A stretch of 64,000 nt of DNA from Vogesella indigofera (GTDB lineage Bacteria > Pseudomonadota > Gammaproteobacteria > Burkholderiales > Chromobacteriaceae): contig NZ_RBID01000013.1 in assembly GCF_003633895.1 (NCBI RefSeq), positions 186,001 through 250,000 of the forward strand, in the 5' to 3' direction. A model generated the notes under the pieces. The model did no database searches, was not told the origin of the DNA, and saw only the letters and a program-made list of their open reading frames with translations. This document shows, piece by piece, positions 47,181 to 55,042 of the stretch. How positions within the stretch are numbered: position 1 is the first letter of the stretch; each line of letters begins with the position of its first letter. The translations under genes and the position numbers were made by a program.

Positions 47181-47212
47181 CGTAGGTCAGGTTAGCGCAG
47201 CGTAACCCGACA
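47181..47212 (+). repeat. 32-base intergenic repeat, first copy
   Basis: Begins CGTAGGTCAGGTTAGCG and ends AACCCGACA; it folds on GGTTA/TAACC. It matches the reverse complement of 47368-47399 at 30 of 32 positions. Confidence 0.75.
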
Positions 47213-47367
47213 CGGCTTGCAGCCTACGTTGTGGCGGTAATCGGTCTTGATTTTTGCCACGGAAGCGCGCGGGAAAACACGGATAAAGACAAAATGACCT
47301 TGGCCACGAAACCCGCGAAAGAACACGAAAATATAAGCGAAAATAGAACAGGCCTGACCGCAAAGCT

Positions 47368-47399
47368 TGTCGGGTTACGCTACGCTAACCCGACCTACG
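47368..47399 (-). repeat. 32-base intergenic repeat, inverted second copy
   Basis: Reverse complement of the 47181-47212 element with two differences, 155 bases away. The pair could fold the intervening RNA into one long stem. Confidence 0.75.
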
Positions 47400-47471
47400 A
47401 GCGACCCGAACACTACGCCTCACAACCGCCAAAACCGAACCGGCGCGACCATTCCCGTTGGCGCAAGCCGT

Positions 47472-47640
47472 GCAAACTGCCTCCAGCCCGGAAACAAGCC
47501 GCCCTCTTTTGAGCGCAGCGGATGGGCGGCGCCGGGCTGGCGGCAGTTGGCGCGGGAATTCTTGCGCCTTCGGGTCGCCTTTTCTTTGCTTACTTTCTTT
47601 TTGGCGAAGCAAAAGAAAGTAAGCCGCCGCCGCGCGGAAA
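47472..47640. repeat. Long imperfect palindrome with nested perfect hairpin
   Basis: Arms 47472-47491 and 47532-47551 are inverted copies matching at 18 of 20 positions. To the right, CTTACTTTCTTTT and AAAAGAAAGTAAG form a 13-base perfect stem around TGGCGAAGC near 47589-47623. The word GCGCCTTCGGGTCGCC precedes it. The block resembles a widespread proteobacterial repeat of unknown function. Confidence 0.7.
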
Positions 47641-47683
47641 GCGGCAGATAACAACATCCGCGCAGCGGATACCCCAGACCAAA

Positions 47684-47727
47684 ACAAGGTTGGCCGCAAA
47701 CCGGTAACGGCTTGCGGCCAACCTTTG
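47684..47727. repeat. Repeat hairpin, right copy of the duplicated cassette
   Basis: Exact inverted 13-mers (47686-47698, 47713-47725) around the same ACCGGTAACGGC loop as the left copy. The two cassettes bracket the repeat island in direct orientation. Confidence 0.88.
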
Positions 47728-47773
47728 TCATTTCAACGCGGTAAACACCTGGCTTCGCAAGCTCAGCACCAGC

Positions 47774-48295
47774 CTACAAACCCGACTTACCGCGTTGTGC
47801 CAATACCCTGACCATGCTTTTTACATTGTCGCGATTCTTGCCCCAATCAATCAGTGTTAACCGTAACCACGGCCGGCTGCAAAGATATACCCGGGTTGCC
47901 ACCACGCCCGCTTCCGCAAGATCGACACTGAGATACTCGCCCCAGCTCTTAAAAGAACAGGCGGTGCGTACCTCGAAATGGCTGTCGCCTTGTACGCGCA
48001 CACGGCGACCATAACGCGCTTGCAACTCCGCCAATACCATGTCGCGCGCTACGGGCAACGCCAAGGGCAGCGTCAGTGTTTGCTGCACCCGCACGGCAGC
48101 GTTTCGATCGAATGTGACTGCAAAAAAGCACTGCATGGCAATGGCGTAGATCAGACTGGCCAGTGCCATACCCGCCAGCCCATGCCAGCTGAAATCTGAC
48201 CACAGCCACGCTATCTGCTGAAACAACAGGCAACCGAGCAAAAGCCAGACAAAGAGCCACCGCTTGCGGCGACTATCGAACAGGATCCTGATCAT
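47774..48295 (-). CDS. Uncharacterised membrane protein
   Basis: I do not recognise this 173-residue protein. Two hydrophobic segments lie near the N-terminus (about 13-30, WLFVWLLLGCLLFQQIAW, and about 40-62), followed by a soluble domain with many Arg and aromatic residues (SCSF near the middle after FEVRTA). The ATG at 48295 is preceded by GGGGGAAGG, a strong ribosome site, which argues it is real; a longer start at 48316 is possible. Its base composition is less GC-rich than its neighbours. It stands alone between the repeat island and the LysR gene. Confidence 0.7.
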   Translation of the reverse strand: MIRILFDSRRKRWLFVWLLLGCLLFQQIAWLWSDFSWHGLAGMALASLIYAIAMQCFFAVTFDRNAAVRVQQTLTLPLALPVARDMVLAELQARYGRRVRVQGDSHFEVRTACSFKSWGEYLSVDLAEAGVVATRVYLCSRPWLRLTLIDWGKNRDNVKSMVRVLAQRGKSGL

Positions 48296-48463
48296 GCGCC
48301 TTCCCCCAAATGGCAAAAAGCCATGCTAAAAACATAACGACAAAATAAAAAGCCCGACATGGCGAGTTGGCCGCAGAGCATGGCCAGCCATGCGTCCAAT
48401 TCCTCGCCTTCTCGGCAAAGCGCCCCGTGACGGCCACGCATCGCGTTACCCGCACCATGACAA

Positions 48464-48489
48464 AAGGGCAAGCCTTCCGGCTTGCCCTT
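48464..48489 (-). terminator. Terminator after the LysR gene
   Basis: AAGGGCAAGCC, loop TTCC, GGCTTGCCCTT: 11 perfect pairs with TTTT on the minus strand, 75 bases past the LysR stop. The stem is nearly identical to the kup terminator at 56947-56974. Confidence 0.82.
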
Positions 48490-48500
48490 GCTTATCTCAT

Positions 48501-48513
48501 TGCAGCCAACCTT
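48501..48513 (-). repeat. One-mismatch repeat copy downstream of the LysR gene
   Basis: TGCAGCCAACCTT differs from the consensus complement at one base; it lies between the LysR stop and its terminator. Confidence 0.6.
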
Positions 48514-48563
48514 GGCCACACACTCACATCCTCATTGCGCAGCTGCCTGGCACACCACCGTCA

Positions 48564-49445
48564 CTACCGCTGCATCTCGGCCACCAGCCACGCCACCAGC
48601 GTCTGCGCCGCCGCACTGCCGCTTACCGGGTACAGCGCGTAATAGCCCAGTAGCAGCGGAGGATGCTCGTCCAGCCGGCGCAGGCTGCCGTCCTGCAGGT
48701 AGCGCGCCACCAACAGCTGGCGGCCCAGCGCCACGCCGTCGCCGACCTGCGCACTGCGGTAGGCCAGCTGCGCCTGATTGAAGTGGCGCTCACCAGCGTC
48801 GCAGCCGGGCGGGCGGCCGTGGGCGGCCAGCCACAGCGCCCACTCGCTGCCGGCCGGCGCTGGCGTGCTCCACGGCGCGTCGTCGTGCAGCAGGCGGCCG
48901 CTGTGGCCGGCGGTATCAAAAGTAGGGGCGGCCACCGGAAAGCCGTACTCCGGCAGCACGAAGGCGGCGTCCTGCGGCGCTTGCGGCAGGTAGCGCAGCG
49001 CCAGGTCGATGCCGGCCTGGCGTAGCGCCGCCGGGCTGTAGGGTTGATTGTCGGCCAGCAGATCGACGCTGATGTCCGGCTGCAGGCGGGCGAAGCGCCC
49101 CAGTCGCGGCAGCAGCCACTCCATCGCCAGCGACGGCGGCGCCGACAGCCGCACGCTGGCCGACGCGGCCCCGCGCTGCAGTGCGGCCAAGGTGGTGGCC
49201 ACGGTATCGAAGCCACTGTCACAGGCGGCAAACAGCTGCTGTCCGGCGGGGGTGAGTTGCAGGCTGCGACCGCTGCGTTGCAGCAGGGTCAGCTGCAGCC
49301 GCGCTTCCAGCCGCTGCACGCGCTGGCTGACCGCGCCCTGCGTCACCGCCAGTTGCTCGGCGGCGCGGCGAAAGCCACCGCACGCCGCCACCGCGTGGAA
49401 GAACCACAGGTCGGCCAGCAGGGTGGCGTCGAGACGGCGGGTCAT
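48564..49445 (-). CDS. LysR-family transcriptional regulator
   Basis: Regulator of 293 residues. The N-terminal winged helix reads FFHAVAACGGFRRAAEQLAV, TQGAVSQRVQRLEARLQ and LFAACDSGFDTV into the linker helix; the effector domain follows from about 90 with SLAMEWLLPRLGRFARLQPD. This layout matches the GcvA/DsdC-like group. Given dsdA upstream on the other strand, a role in D-serine response is possible but not shown. Confidence 0.88.
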   Translation of the reverse strand: MTRRLDATLLADLWFFHAVAACGGFRRAAEQLAVTQGAVSQRVQRLEARLQLTLLQRSGRSLQLTPAGQQLFAACDSGFDTVATTLAALQRGAASASVRLSAPPSLAMEWLLPRLGRFARLQPDISVDLLADNQPYSPAALRQAGIDLALRYLPQAPQDAAFVLPEYGFPVAAPTFDTAGHSGRLLHDDAPWSTPAPAGSEWALWLAAHGRPPGCDAGERHFNQAQLAYRSAQVGDGVALGRQLLVARYLQDGSLRRLDEHPPLLLGYYALYPVSGSAAAQTLVAWLVAEMQR

Positions 49446-49455
49446 CGGGCGGGGC

Positions 49456-50277
49456 TTAGTAGGCGAAGCGCTGGCGCAGCTCTTCCAGGTTCAGCTCGCG
49501 CAGGATGCTTTCCTGGCGTTCGCGGGCGCTCTTTTTCGCGCCGCCGACCTTCTTGGCGATGATCAGCTCGTTCTTCATCGAGTGCTCCCAGCCCACCAGC
49601 TCGGTGACGGTGACCTGGTAGCCGCGCGCCTCCAGCTGCAGGCAACGCAGCACGTTGGTCAGCTGGCTGCCGAATTCGCGGGTGTGGATCGGGTGGCGCC
49701 ACAGCTCGGACAGCGCGGTCTTGCCGAAGGTCTCGTTCTTCTTCTGCCGCAGCACGGCGGCGACCTCGGCCTGGCAGCACGGCACCAGCACGATGTACTT
49801 GGCGTCCTTGGCCAGCGCGAAGCGGATGGCGTCGTCGGTGGCGGTGTTGCAGGCGTGCAGCGCGGTGATGATGTCCACCTGCGCCGGCAGCGCGTCGGAG
49901 GTGATCGACTGCTCGACGGTGAGGTTGAGGAAGCTCATGCCCTCGAAACCCAGTCGCTGCGCGAGATCCACCGACTTGTCCACCAGCTCCTGCCGTGTTT
50001 CCACGCCGTAGACGTGCGCCGCCGCCTTGTCCTTCAGGAACAGGTCATACAGGATGAAGCCGAGGTAGGACTTGCCGGCGCCGTGGTCGGCCAGCGTCAG
50101 GCCGCCCTTTTCCGCCAGCACGTCGGCCATCAGCGGCTCGATGAACTGGTACAGGTGATAGACCTGCTTCAGCTTGCGGCGGGTGTCCTGGTTGATCTTG
50201 CCGTCGCGGGTCAGGATGTGCAGTTCTTTCAGCAGTTCAATCGACTGCTGCGGTTTGATTTCGGGGATCAGGCTCAT
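49456..50277 (-). CDS. SAM-dependent methyltransferase of unknown target
   Basis: Class I methyltransferase-like protein of 273 residues. Motif I is LADHGAGKSYLGFILYD near 68-85, then VYGVETRQELVDKS with the acidic ribose contact and DIITALHACNTATDDAI. The later VLVPCCQAEV resembles the PCC motif of RNA-modifying members. The target is unknown. The ATG at 50277 begins MSLIPEIKPQ. It precedes the LysR gene by ten bases in the same direction. Confidence 0.8.
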   Translation of the reverse strand: MSLIPEIKPQQSIELLKELHILTRDGKINQDTRRKLKQVYHLYQFIEPLMADVLAEKGGLTLADHGAGKSYLGFILYDLFLKDKAAAHVYGVETRQELVDKSVDLAQRLGFEGMSFLNLTVEQSITSDALPAQVDIITALHACNTATDDAIRFALAKDAKYIVLVPCCQAEVAAVLRQKKNETFGKTALSELWRHPIHTREFGSQLTNVLRCLQLEARGYQVTVTELVGWEHSMKNELIIAKKVGGAKKSARERQESILRELNLEELRQRFAY

Positions 50278-50295
50278 CGCGGTGTCCGTATAAAA

Positions 50296-50325
50296 AAGGT
50301 TGGCCGCAAGCACGGGCTTGCGGCC
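50296..50325. repeat. 13-mer repeat with partial inverted mate
   Basis: Exact copy at 50296-50308 followed by the inverted GCTTGCGGCC. The 10-base stem, read on the minus strand, ends with AACCTTTTTT, so it can act as a terminator for the lytic transglycosylase gene. Confidence 0.82.
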
Positions 50326-50372
50326 GGAAGCATGGCGCCGGAGTGGCACCGGGCGCGACAAGCGCGGCCGGC

Positions 50373-50993
50373 TCAGTGGCCGGCGGTTTGCTGCAGGCTG
50401 GCCGGCGGTGTCCACTGCCAGTGGCTGCGCCAGGCGCCGACCACCAGATTGGGGTATTCGGCGCGGCCGAGGCTGCCGTTGTAGCGCCCCAGCGCGCGGA
50501 ACAGGTTGCCGCGCTCGATATCGAGATAATGGCGCAGGATGGTGCAGCCGTAGCGCAGGTTCAGCGTCAGCTCGAACAGGTTGTGCTCGCTGGCGCCGAT
50601 GCTGCGCACCCAGAACGGCATCACCTGCATCAGGCCGCGCGCGCCGACCGGCGAGATCGCGTACTTGTTGAAGCCGCTCTCCACCTGAATCAGCCCCAGC
50701 ACCAGCTGCGGATCGAGTCCGGCTCGGGTGGCCTCGTACTGCACCGCGGTCAGCAGCCGCTCGCGCAGCCACTGGTCCGGGAGGCGACGGCTGAGGCGGC
50801 GCGACATCTCCGCCAGCCACGCCGCACCCTCGTGCGGGTTGTCAAACACCAGCCGTGGCGCGTTGATGTCGGCAATGCTGCGCGACATCGCCGACGCCAC
50901 GTTGGCCGCCAGCGCCTCTTCGCGCTGCGCCCCCGCCCATGCCGGCACGGTGGCCAGCGTGAACAGCAGCAGCGCAAACCGCCAGCGGCGCAT
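50373..50993 (-). CDS. Lytic transglycosylase, SLT domain
   Basis: Periplasmic peptidoglycan lyase of 206 residues with a signal peptide (FALLLFTLATVPAWA, cleavage near 20). The SLT domain (about 85-195) has the catalytic glutamate E105 in LIQVESGFNKYAISPVGARG followed by LMQVMP, then YNGSLGRAEYPN. It is four bases from proS and in the same direction. Confidence 0.92.
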   Translation of the reverse strand: MRRWRFALLLFTLATVPAWAGAQREEALAANVASAMSRSIADINAPRLVFDNPHEGAAWLAEMSRRLSRRLPDQWLRERLLTAVQYEATRAGLDPQLVLGLIQVESGFNKYAISPVGARGLMQVMPFWVRSIGASEHNLFELTLNLRYGCTILRHYLDIERGNLFRALGRYNGSLGRAEYPNLVVGAWRSHWQWTPPASLQQTAGH

Positions 50994-50996
50994 GGC

Positions 50997-52706
50997 TTAG
51001 CGCGCCAGCTGTGCCAGCACGTGTGCCAGCACCGCGTCCGGCGCCACAGGTGTGGATTCGGCATCGCGACGGTGCTGGTACTCGACCTTGCCTTCCTTCA
51101 GGCCGCGGTCGCCGATGGTAACGCGGTGCGGCGCGCCGATCAGCTCCCAGTCGGCGAACATCGCGCCCGGACGCTCGCCGCGGTCGTCGATGATCACGTC
51201 CACGCCCTTGTCTTGCAAATCAGCGTACAGCTGATCGGCGGCGGCTTTCACGCCTTCGGAGCGGTCGTAGCCGACCGGGCAGATCACCACGCTGAACGGT
51301 GCGATCGCGTCCGGCCAGATCATGCCCTTGTCGTCGTAGTTCTGCTCGATGGCGGCGCCGAGGATGCGGGACACGCCGATGCCGTAGCAGCCCATCTCGA
51401 AGTGCTTCGGCTTGCCGTCTTCGTCGAGAAAGGTGGCGTTCATCGCCTTGGAATACTTGGTGCCAAGGTAGAACACGTGGCCAACCTCGATACCGCGCTG
51501 GATGTCGAGCACGCCGTTGCCGCACGGCGACACGTCGCCGACCACCACGTTGCGCAGGTCGGCGACTTCCGGCTCGGCGCAGTCGCGGCCGAAGTTGGCG
51601 CCGGTGTAGTGCTGGTCGTCCTCGTTGGCGCCGATGACGAAATCGGCCATCTTGGCCACGGTACGGTCGGCGATCACGCGGCCGTTAAAGCCGACCGGAC
51701 CCAGCGAGCCGGGATTGGCGCCGAAGGCGTCCTTGATCGCGGCCGGCGCGGCGAAGGTCAGCGGCTTCTTGATGCCGGCGATCTTCTCCGCCTTCACTTC
51801 GTTCAGCTCGTGGTCGCCGCGCAGCAGCATCAGCACCGCCTCGCCCTTTTCGCCTTCCACCACGATCGCCTTCACGGTCGCGGTGATGTCGACCTTCAGG
51901 AAATCCACCAGCTCGGCGATGGTCTTCACCTTCGGGGTGTGCACCTTAACAAGGTTGGCCGCAGCAGCCGGGCGCTCGCCGGCCGGGGCCACCGCTTCCG
52001 CCAGCTCGATGTTGGCGGCGTAGTCGGAGGTCGGGCAGTAAACGATGGCGTCTTCGCCGGTTTCGGCGATCACCTGGAATTCGTGCGAGCGGTCACCGCC
52101 GATGGCGCCGGTATCGGCCGCCACCGCGCGGTAGGTCAGGCCCAGGCGGTCGAAGATGCGGCAGTAGGCGGCAAACATGTTGTCGTAGCTCTTGCCGGCG
52201 TCTTCGGCGCTGCGGTCGAAGGAGTACGCGTCCTTCATGGTGAACTCGCGGCCGCGCATCACGCCGAAGCGCGGACGGCGCTCGTCGCGGAATTTGGTCT
52301 GGATCTGGTAGAAGTTCTTCGGCAGCGCGCGGTAGCTGCGCAGCTCGGCGCGGGCGATGTCGGTGACCACTTCTTCCGAGGTCGGCTGGATCACGAAATC
52401 ACGGTCGTGGCGGTCCTTGAAGCGCAACAGCTCGGCACCCATGGTGTCGAAGCGGTCGGTTTCCTGCCACAGGCCGGCCGGCTGGACGACTGGCATCACC
52501 ATCTCGATGGCGCCGGCGCGGTTCATTTCCTCGCGCACGATGTTCTCGACCTTCTTCAGCGAACGCAGGCCCATCGGCATCCACGAGTAGACACCGGCGG
52601 CGACCTTGCGGATGAAGCCGGCACGCAGCATCAGCTTCTGGCTCACGATATCCGCGTCGGCGGGGGCTTCTTTCTGGGTGGAGATGAAAAACTGCGAGGC
52701 GCGCAT
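50997..52706 (-). CDS. proS: Proline-tRNA ligase
   Basis: Bacterial-type class II prolyl-tRNA synthetase (569 residues; E. coli 572). The catalytic core shows [59 protein letters not shown], and later [14 protein letters not shown] YbaK-like editing insertion lies in the centre, and the anticodon-binding domain closes the protein. Start is the ATG at 52706. It contains an exact 13-mer antisense at 51951-51963, read AAANLV, within the insertion linker. Confidence 0.97.
   Translation of the reverse strand: MRASQFFISTQKEAPADADIVSQKLMLRAGFIRKVAAGVYSWMPMGLRSLKKVENIVREEMNRAGAIEMVMPVVQPAGLWQETDRFDTMGAELLRFKDRHDRDFVIQPTSEEVVTDIARAELRSYRALPKNFYQIQTKFRDERRPRFGVMRGREFTMKDAYSFDRSAEDAGKSYDNMFAAYCRIFDRLGLTYRAVAADTGAIGGDRSHEFQVIAETGEDAIVYCPTSDYAANIELAEAVAPAGERPAAAANLVKVHTPKVKTIAELVDFLKVDITATVKAIVVEGEKGEAVLMLLRGDHELNEVKAEKIAGIKKPLTFAAPAAIKDAFGANPGSLGPVGFNGRVIADRTVAKMADFVIGANEDDQHYTGANFGRDCAEPEVADLRNVVVGDVSPCGNGVLDIQRGIEVGHVFYLGTKYSKAMNATFLDEDGKPKHFEMGCYGIGVSRILGAAIEQNYDDKGMIWPDAIAPFSVVICPVGYDRSEGVKAAADQLYADLQDKGVDVIIDDRGERPGAMFADWELIGAPHRVTIGDRGLKEGKVEYQHRRDAESTPVAPDAVLAHVLAQLAR
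51951..51963 (+). repeat. 13-mer AAGGTTGGCCGCA inside proS
   Basis: Exact copy antisense to proS in a non-catalytic, Ala/Pro-rich linker, where AANL is tolerated. Confidence 0.85.
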
Positions 52707-52773
52707 GGTGTTGGTTATCCTTGAGATTTCTGCGAAATAGCGCTGATTGTAGCCGTTTAGGGCAGACGGCGGA

Positions 52774-52801
52774 AAGGTTGGCCGCAGCGGCGGCCAACCT
52801 T
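52774..52801. repeat. Inverted pair of the 13-mer between proS and chromate genes
   Basis: Exact copy (52774-52786) and a one-mismatch inverted mate (52789-52801) form a 12-base stem with a four-base loop, past the stop of the second chromate gene and before proS. Possible terminator without a long T-run. Confidence 0.82.
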
Positions 52802-52832
52802 GCAATCACGCTACCGGCGATGCGCCGGATGG

Positions 52833-53357
52833 CTACACCCAGCCCAGCAGCCCGGCCACGGCACCGGCGCCCAGCAGCCACAGCGGGTGCAGGCTGGTGC
52901 GCCAGGCGATCAGTGCGCTGATGGCACACAGCAGCCACGCGCTCCAGCCGGTGTTGGCGATGCCGGCCAGCAGCCAGGCGCCGCCCAGCACCAGCCCGAT
53001 CGACAGCGGTGCGAAGCCGCGCTGGATGGCGTGGCACAGCCGGTAATCGCGGAAGCGCTGCCACAGTTTGGCGACGTAGAAGCTGAGGATCGAGGACGGG
53101 CCGCAGATGCCGATCAGGCTGATGGCGGCGCCGGGCAGGCTGGCCATCTGCCAGCCGACCAGGCTGGCGATCAGTACGTTCGGCCCCGGTGCCGACTGCG
53201 CGATGGCGAACAGCGCGGTGAATTCCGCCGCCGTCATCCAGCCGTGCTCGTTGACCACCATGCGCAGCATTTCCGGCACCACCGCGTTGGCACCGCCGAC
53301 CGCCATCAGCGACAGCTGGCCGAACACCAGGAACAGGGCAAGCAGCATCGCGCTCAT
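52833..53357 (-). CDS. Chromate transporter, second half-protein
   Basis: Short-chain CHR-family membrane protein of 174 residues with about five hydrophobic segments. The family signature lies in the first third: FGQLSLMAVGGANAVVPEM and the APGPN motif in IAQSAPGPNVLIASLVGWQ. It starts inside the stop of its partner (ATGA), so the two halves are made together. Such pairs form the two-gene form of ChrA; export of chromate or another anion is inferred. Confidence 0.85.
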   Translation of the reverse strand: MSAMLLALFLVFGQLSLMAVGGANAVVPEMLRMVVNEHGWMTAAEFTALFAIAQSAPGPNVLIASLVGWQMASLPGAAISLIGICGPSSILSFYVAKLWQRFRDYRLCHAIQRGFAPLSIGLVLGGAWLLAGIANTGWSAWLLCAISALIAWRTSLHPLWLLGAGAVAGLLGWV

Positions 53358-53905
53358 GTCGGCTCCTTCTGCAGGTGCCAGGCCAGCGTCACCGCCAGCG
53401 GCACCATCACCAGCAAGAGCGGCAGCAGCGGCCAGTGCAGCAGGCCGATGGCGACAAAGGTGGCCACCGCCAGCGCGATGCACCAGCTGCTGCGCTCCAG
53501 CCTGGCGGCCAGCCGCAGCCCCATGCCAAAGATCAGGCCGGTGGCCGCCGGTGCCAGCCCGGCCAGCACCTGCTGCAGCGCCGGCAGGCCGCGGTACTGC
53601 TGGTACAGCGACACCAGCAGCATGGCGATGCAGAACGGCGCCAGCAGCAGGCCGCTGAATGCCAGCAGCGCGCCGCTGGCACCGTGAAAGCGGCCGCCGA
53701 CGGCGACGCTGAGATTGACCACGTTGGGGCCGGGCAGGATCTGGCCGAGGCCGAGCAGCTCGGTGAATTCGGCGTCGGTCAGCCAGCCTTTGCGCAGCAC
53801 CAGCATGTGGTGCACCAGCGGCAGCACGCCGCCGAAGCCGATGATGCCGATGCCGAAAAAGCCGGTGAACAGCTCGCGGCGGGTGGGGATGTTGTGTGTT
53901 TCCAT
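53354..53905 (-). CDS. Chromate transporter, first half-protein
   Basis: Partner of the preceding entry (183 residues). It carries FFGIGIIGFGGVLPLVHHML and the matching LPGPN motif in GLGQILPGPNVVNLSVAVGG. It is divergent from a LysR regulator across 78 bases, which suggests local control. Confidence 0.85.
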   Translation of the reverse strand: METHNIPTRRELFTGFFGIGIIGFGGVLPLVHHMLVLRKGWLTDAEFTELLGLGQILPGPNVVNLSVAVGGRFHGASGALLAFSGLLLAPFCIAMLLVSLYQQYRGLPALQQVLAGLAPAATGLIFGMGLRLAARLERSSWCIALAVATFVAIGLLHWPLLPLLLVMVPLAVTLAWHLQKEPT

Positions 53906-53983
53906 GACCGGTAGCGTAGTGCGGAAGCGGAGGTGGCGACAAACGAGTTTTTCCGACTTCGCTTGTGCGCTATGCTCACAAAC

Positions 53984-54865
53984 ATGAACCGGCGACTCCC
54001 CCCTCTCAATGCCCTGCGCGCCTTTGAAGCCGCGGCACGCTGCGGCAGTTTCAGTGCCGCGGCGGAACAGCTGCATGTGACCCACGGCGCCATCAGCCGC
54101 CAGATCAAGCAGCTGGAAGAATGGCTGGGGCTGGCGCTGTTCGACCGCGTCGGCAAGCGCGTGCTGCTCACCGACAACGGTCGCCAGTACCTGCCGGTGC
54201 TGCAGACCGCGTTCGACAGCATCGCCACCGCCACCGAGCGGCTGACCCAGGGCCGCACGCGGCAGCTGCGCATCAACGCCACGCCGACGCTGGCGATGCA
54301 CTGGCTGCTGCCGCGGCTGACACGCTTCCAGCTGCGCCATCCCGGCGTCGAGCTGCGGCTGGCGACCTCGGACACCATCATCCACGACCAGCATGCCGAT
54401 TTCGACATCGCCCTGCGCCGCGGCCATGACCACTGGCACGGTTTCGTGTCGCACCTGTTCCTGACCGAGCACGAACAGCCGCTGCTCAGCCCGGCGCTGC
54501 TGGCGAGCAAGCCGCTGGCGACGGTGGCCGATCTGGCGCAGCACACGCTGCTGCACTCGGAAACGCGGCCGGTATCGTGGGAGCGCTGGCTGGCGGCGGC
54601 CGGCAGCCCGGCGCTGCAGGCGGCGGCGCACCAGCACTTCGACCACTACTATCTGGCGCTGCAGGCGGCGGTCGACGGCCTGGGGGTGGCGCTCAGCGCG
54701 CAGCCGGTGACCGACGCGCTGATCGCCAGCGGCAAGCTGGTGGCGCCGCTGGACGGGCCGCGGGTGAAGGCGCGCGGTTATTCCTGGGTGCTGCCGCTGA
54801 CGCTGGCGGAAGACCCGCTGTGCGCCGATTTCTGCGCCTGGCTGGAGGAAGAAGGCGGCAATTAG
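53984..54865 (+). CDS. LysR-family regulator (GcvA-like)
   Basis: Regulator of 293 residues: PPLNALRAFEAAARCGSFSA, HVTHGAISRQIKQLEEWLGL and LFDRVGKRVLLTDNGRQYL form the DNA-binding domain, then ATPTLAMHWLLPRLTRFQLR opens the effector domain. Divergent orientation to the chromate transporter pair makes it the probable regulator of those genes. An in-frame ATG at 53972 would add four residues. Confidence 0.88.
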   Translation: MNRRLPPLNALRAFEAAARCGSFSAAAEQLHVTHGAISRQIKQLEEWLGLALFDRVGKRVLLTDNGRQYLPVLQTAFDSIATATERLTQGRTRQLRINATPTLAMHWLLPRLTRFQLRHPGVELRLATSDTIIHDQHADFDIALRRGHDHWHGFVSHLFLTEHEQPLLSPALLASKPLATVADLAQHTLLHSETRPVSWERWLAAAGSPALQAAAHQHFDHYYLALQAAVDGLGVALSAQPVTDALIASGKLVAPLDGPRVKARGYSWVLPLTLAEDPLCADFCAWLEEEGGN

Positions 54866-55042
54866 CCGCGCCGCCGTGCCACCTGTCGCATCGGCTCTAC
54901 ACTGCGGCCACAATTGCGCTACAAAAGCGGGCGCCGCATGGCACATTGTGGGGCACAAGAGTAAGCTTCGCGCTCACCCGAGATTCGCAATACTGCGCTG
55001 CAACATCCGTGGCGGCGCCACCCACCAAAAAATACATAAATC

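Larger units (their letters stand above)
47149..47683. other. 535-base island of non-coding repeats
   Basis: No credible gene is present. The island holds an inverted pair of a 32-base element, two imperfect copies of a CCACGAAA-type element (about 47256-47335) and a long imperfect palindrome (47472-47640). Similar words are scattered through many proteobacterial genomes. The open frames here are translations of these elements. Confidence 0.75.

Noticed and set aside
47231-47699. Several short open frames in the repeat island
   Set aside because: They translate the palindromic and dispersed repeats and share no protein signature.
48273-48519. Short minus-strand frames between the LysR gene and the membrane protein
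   Set aside because: They span a terminator hairpin and lack homology I can recognise.
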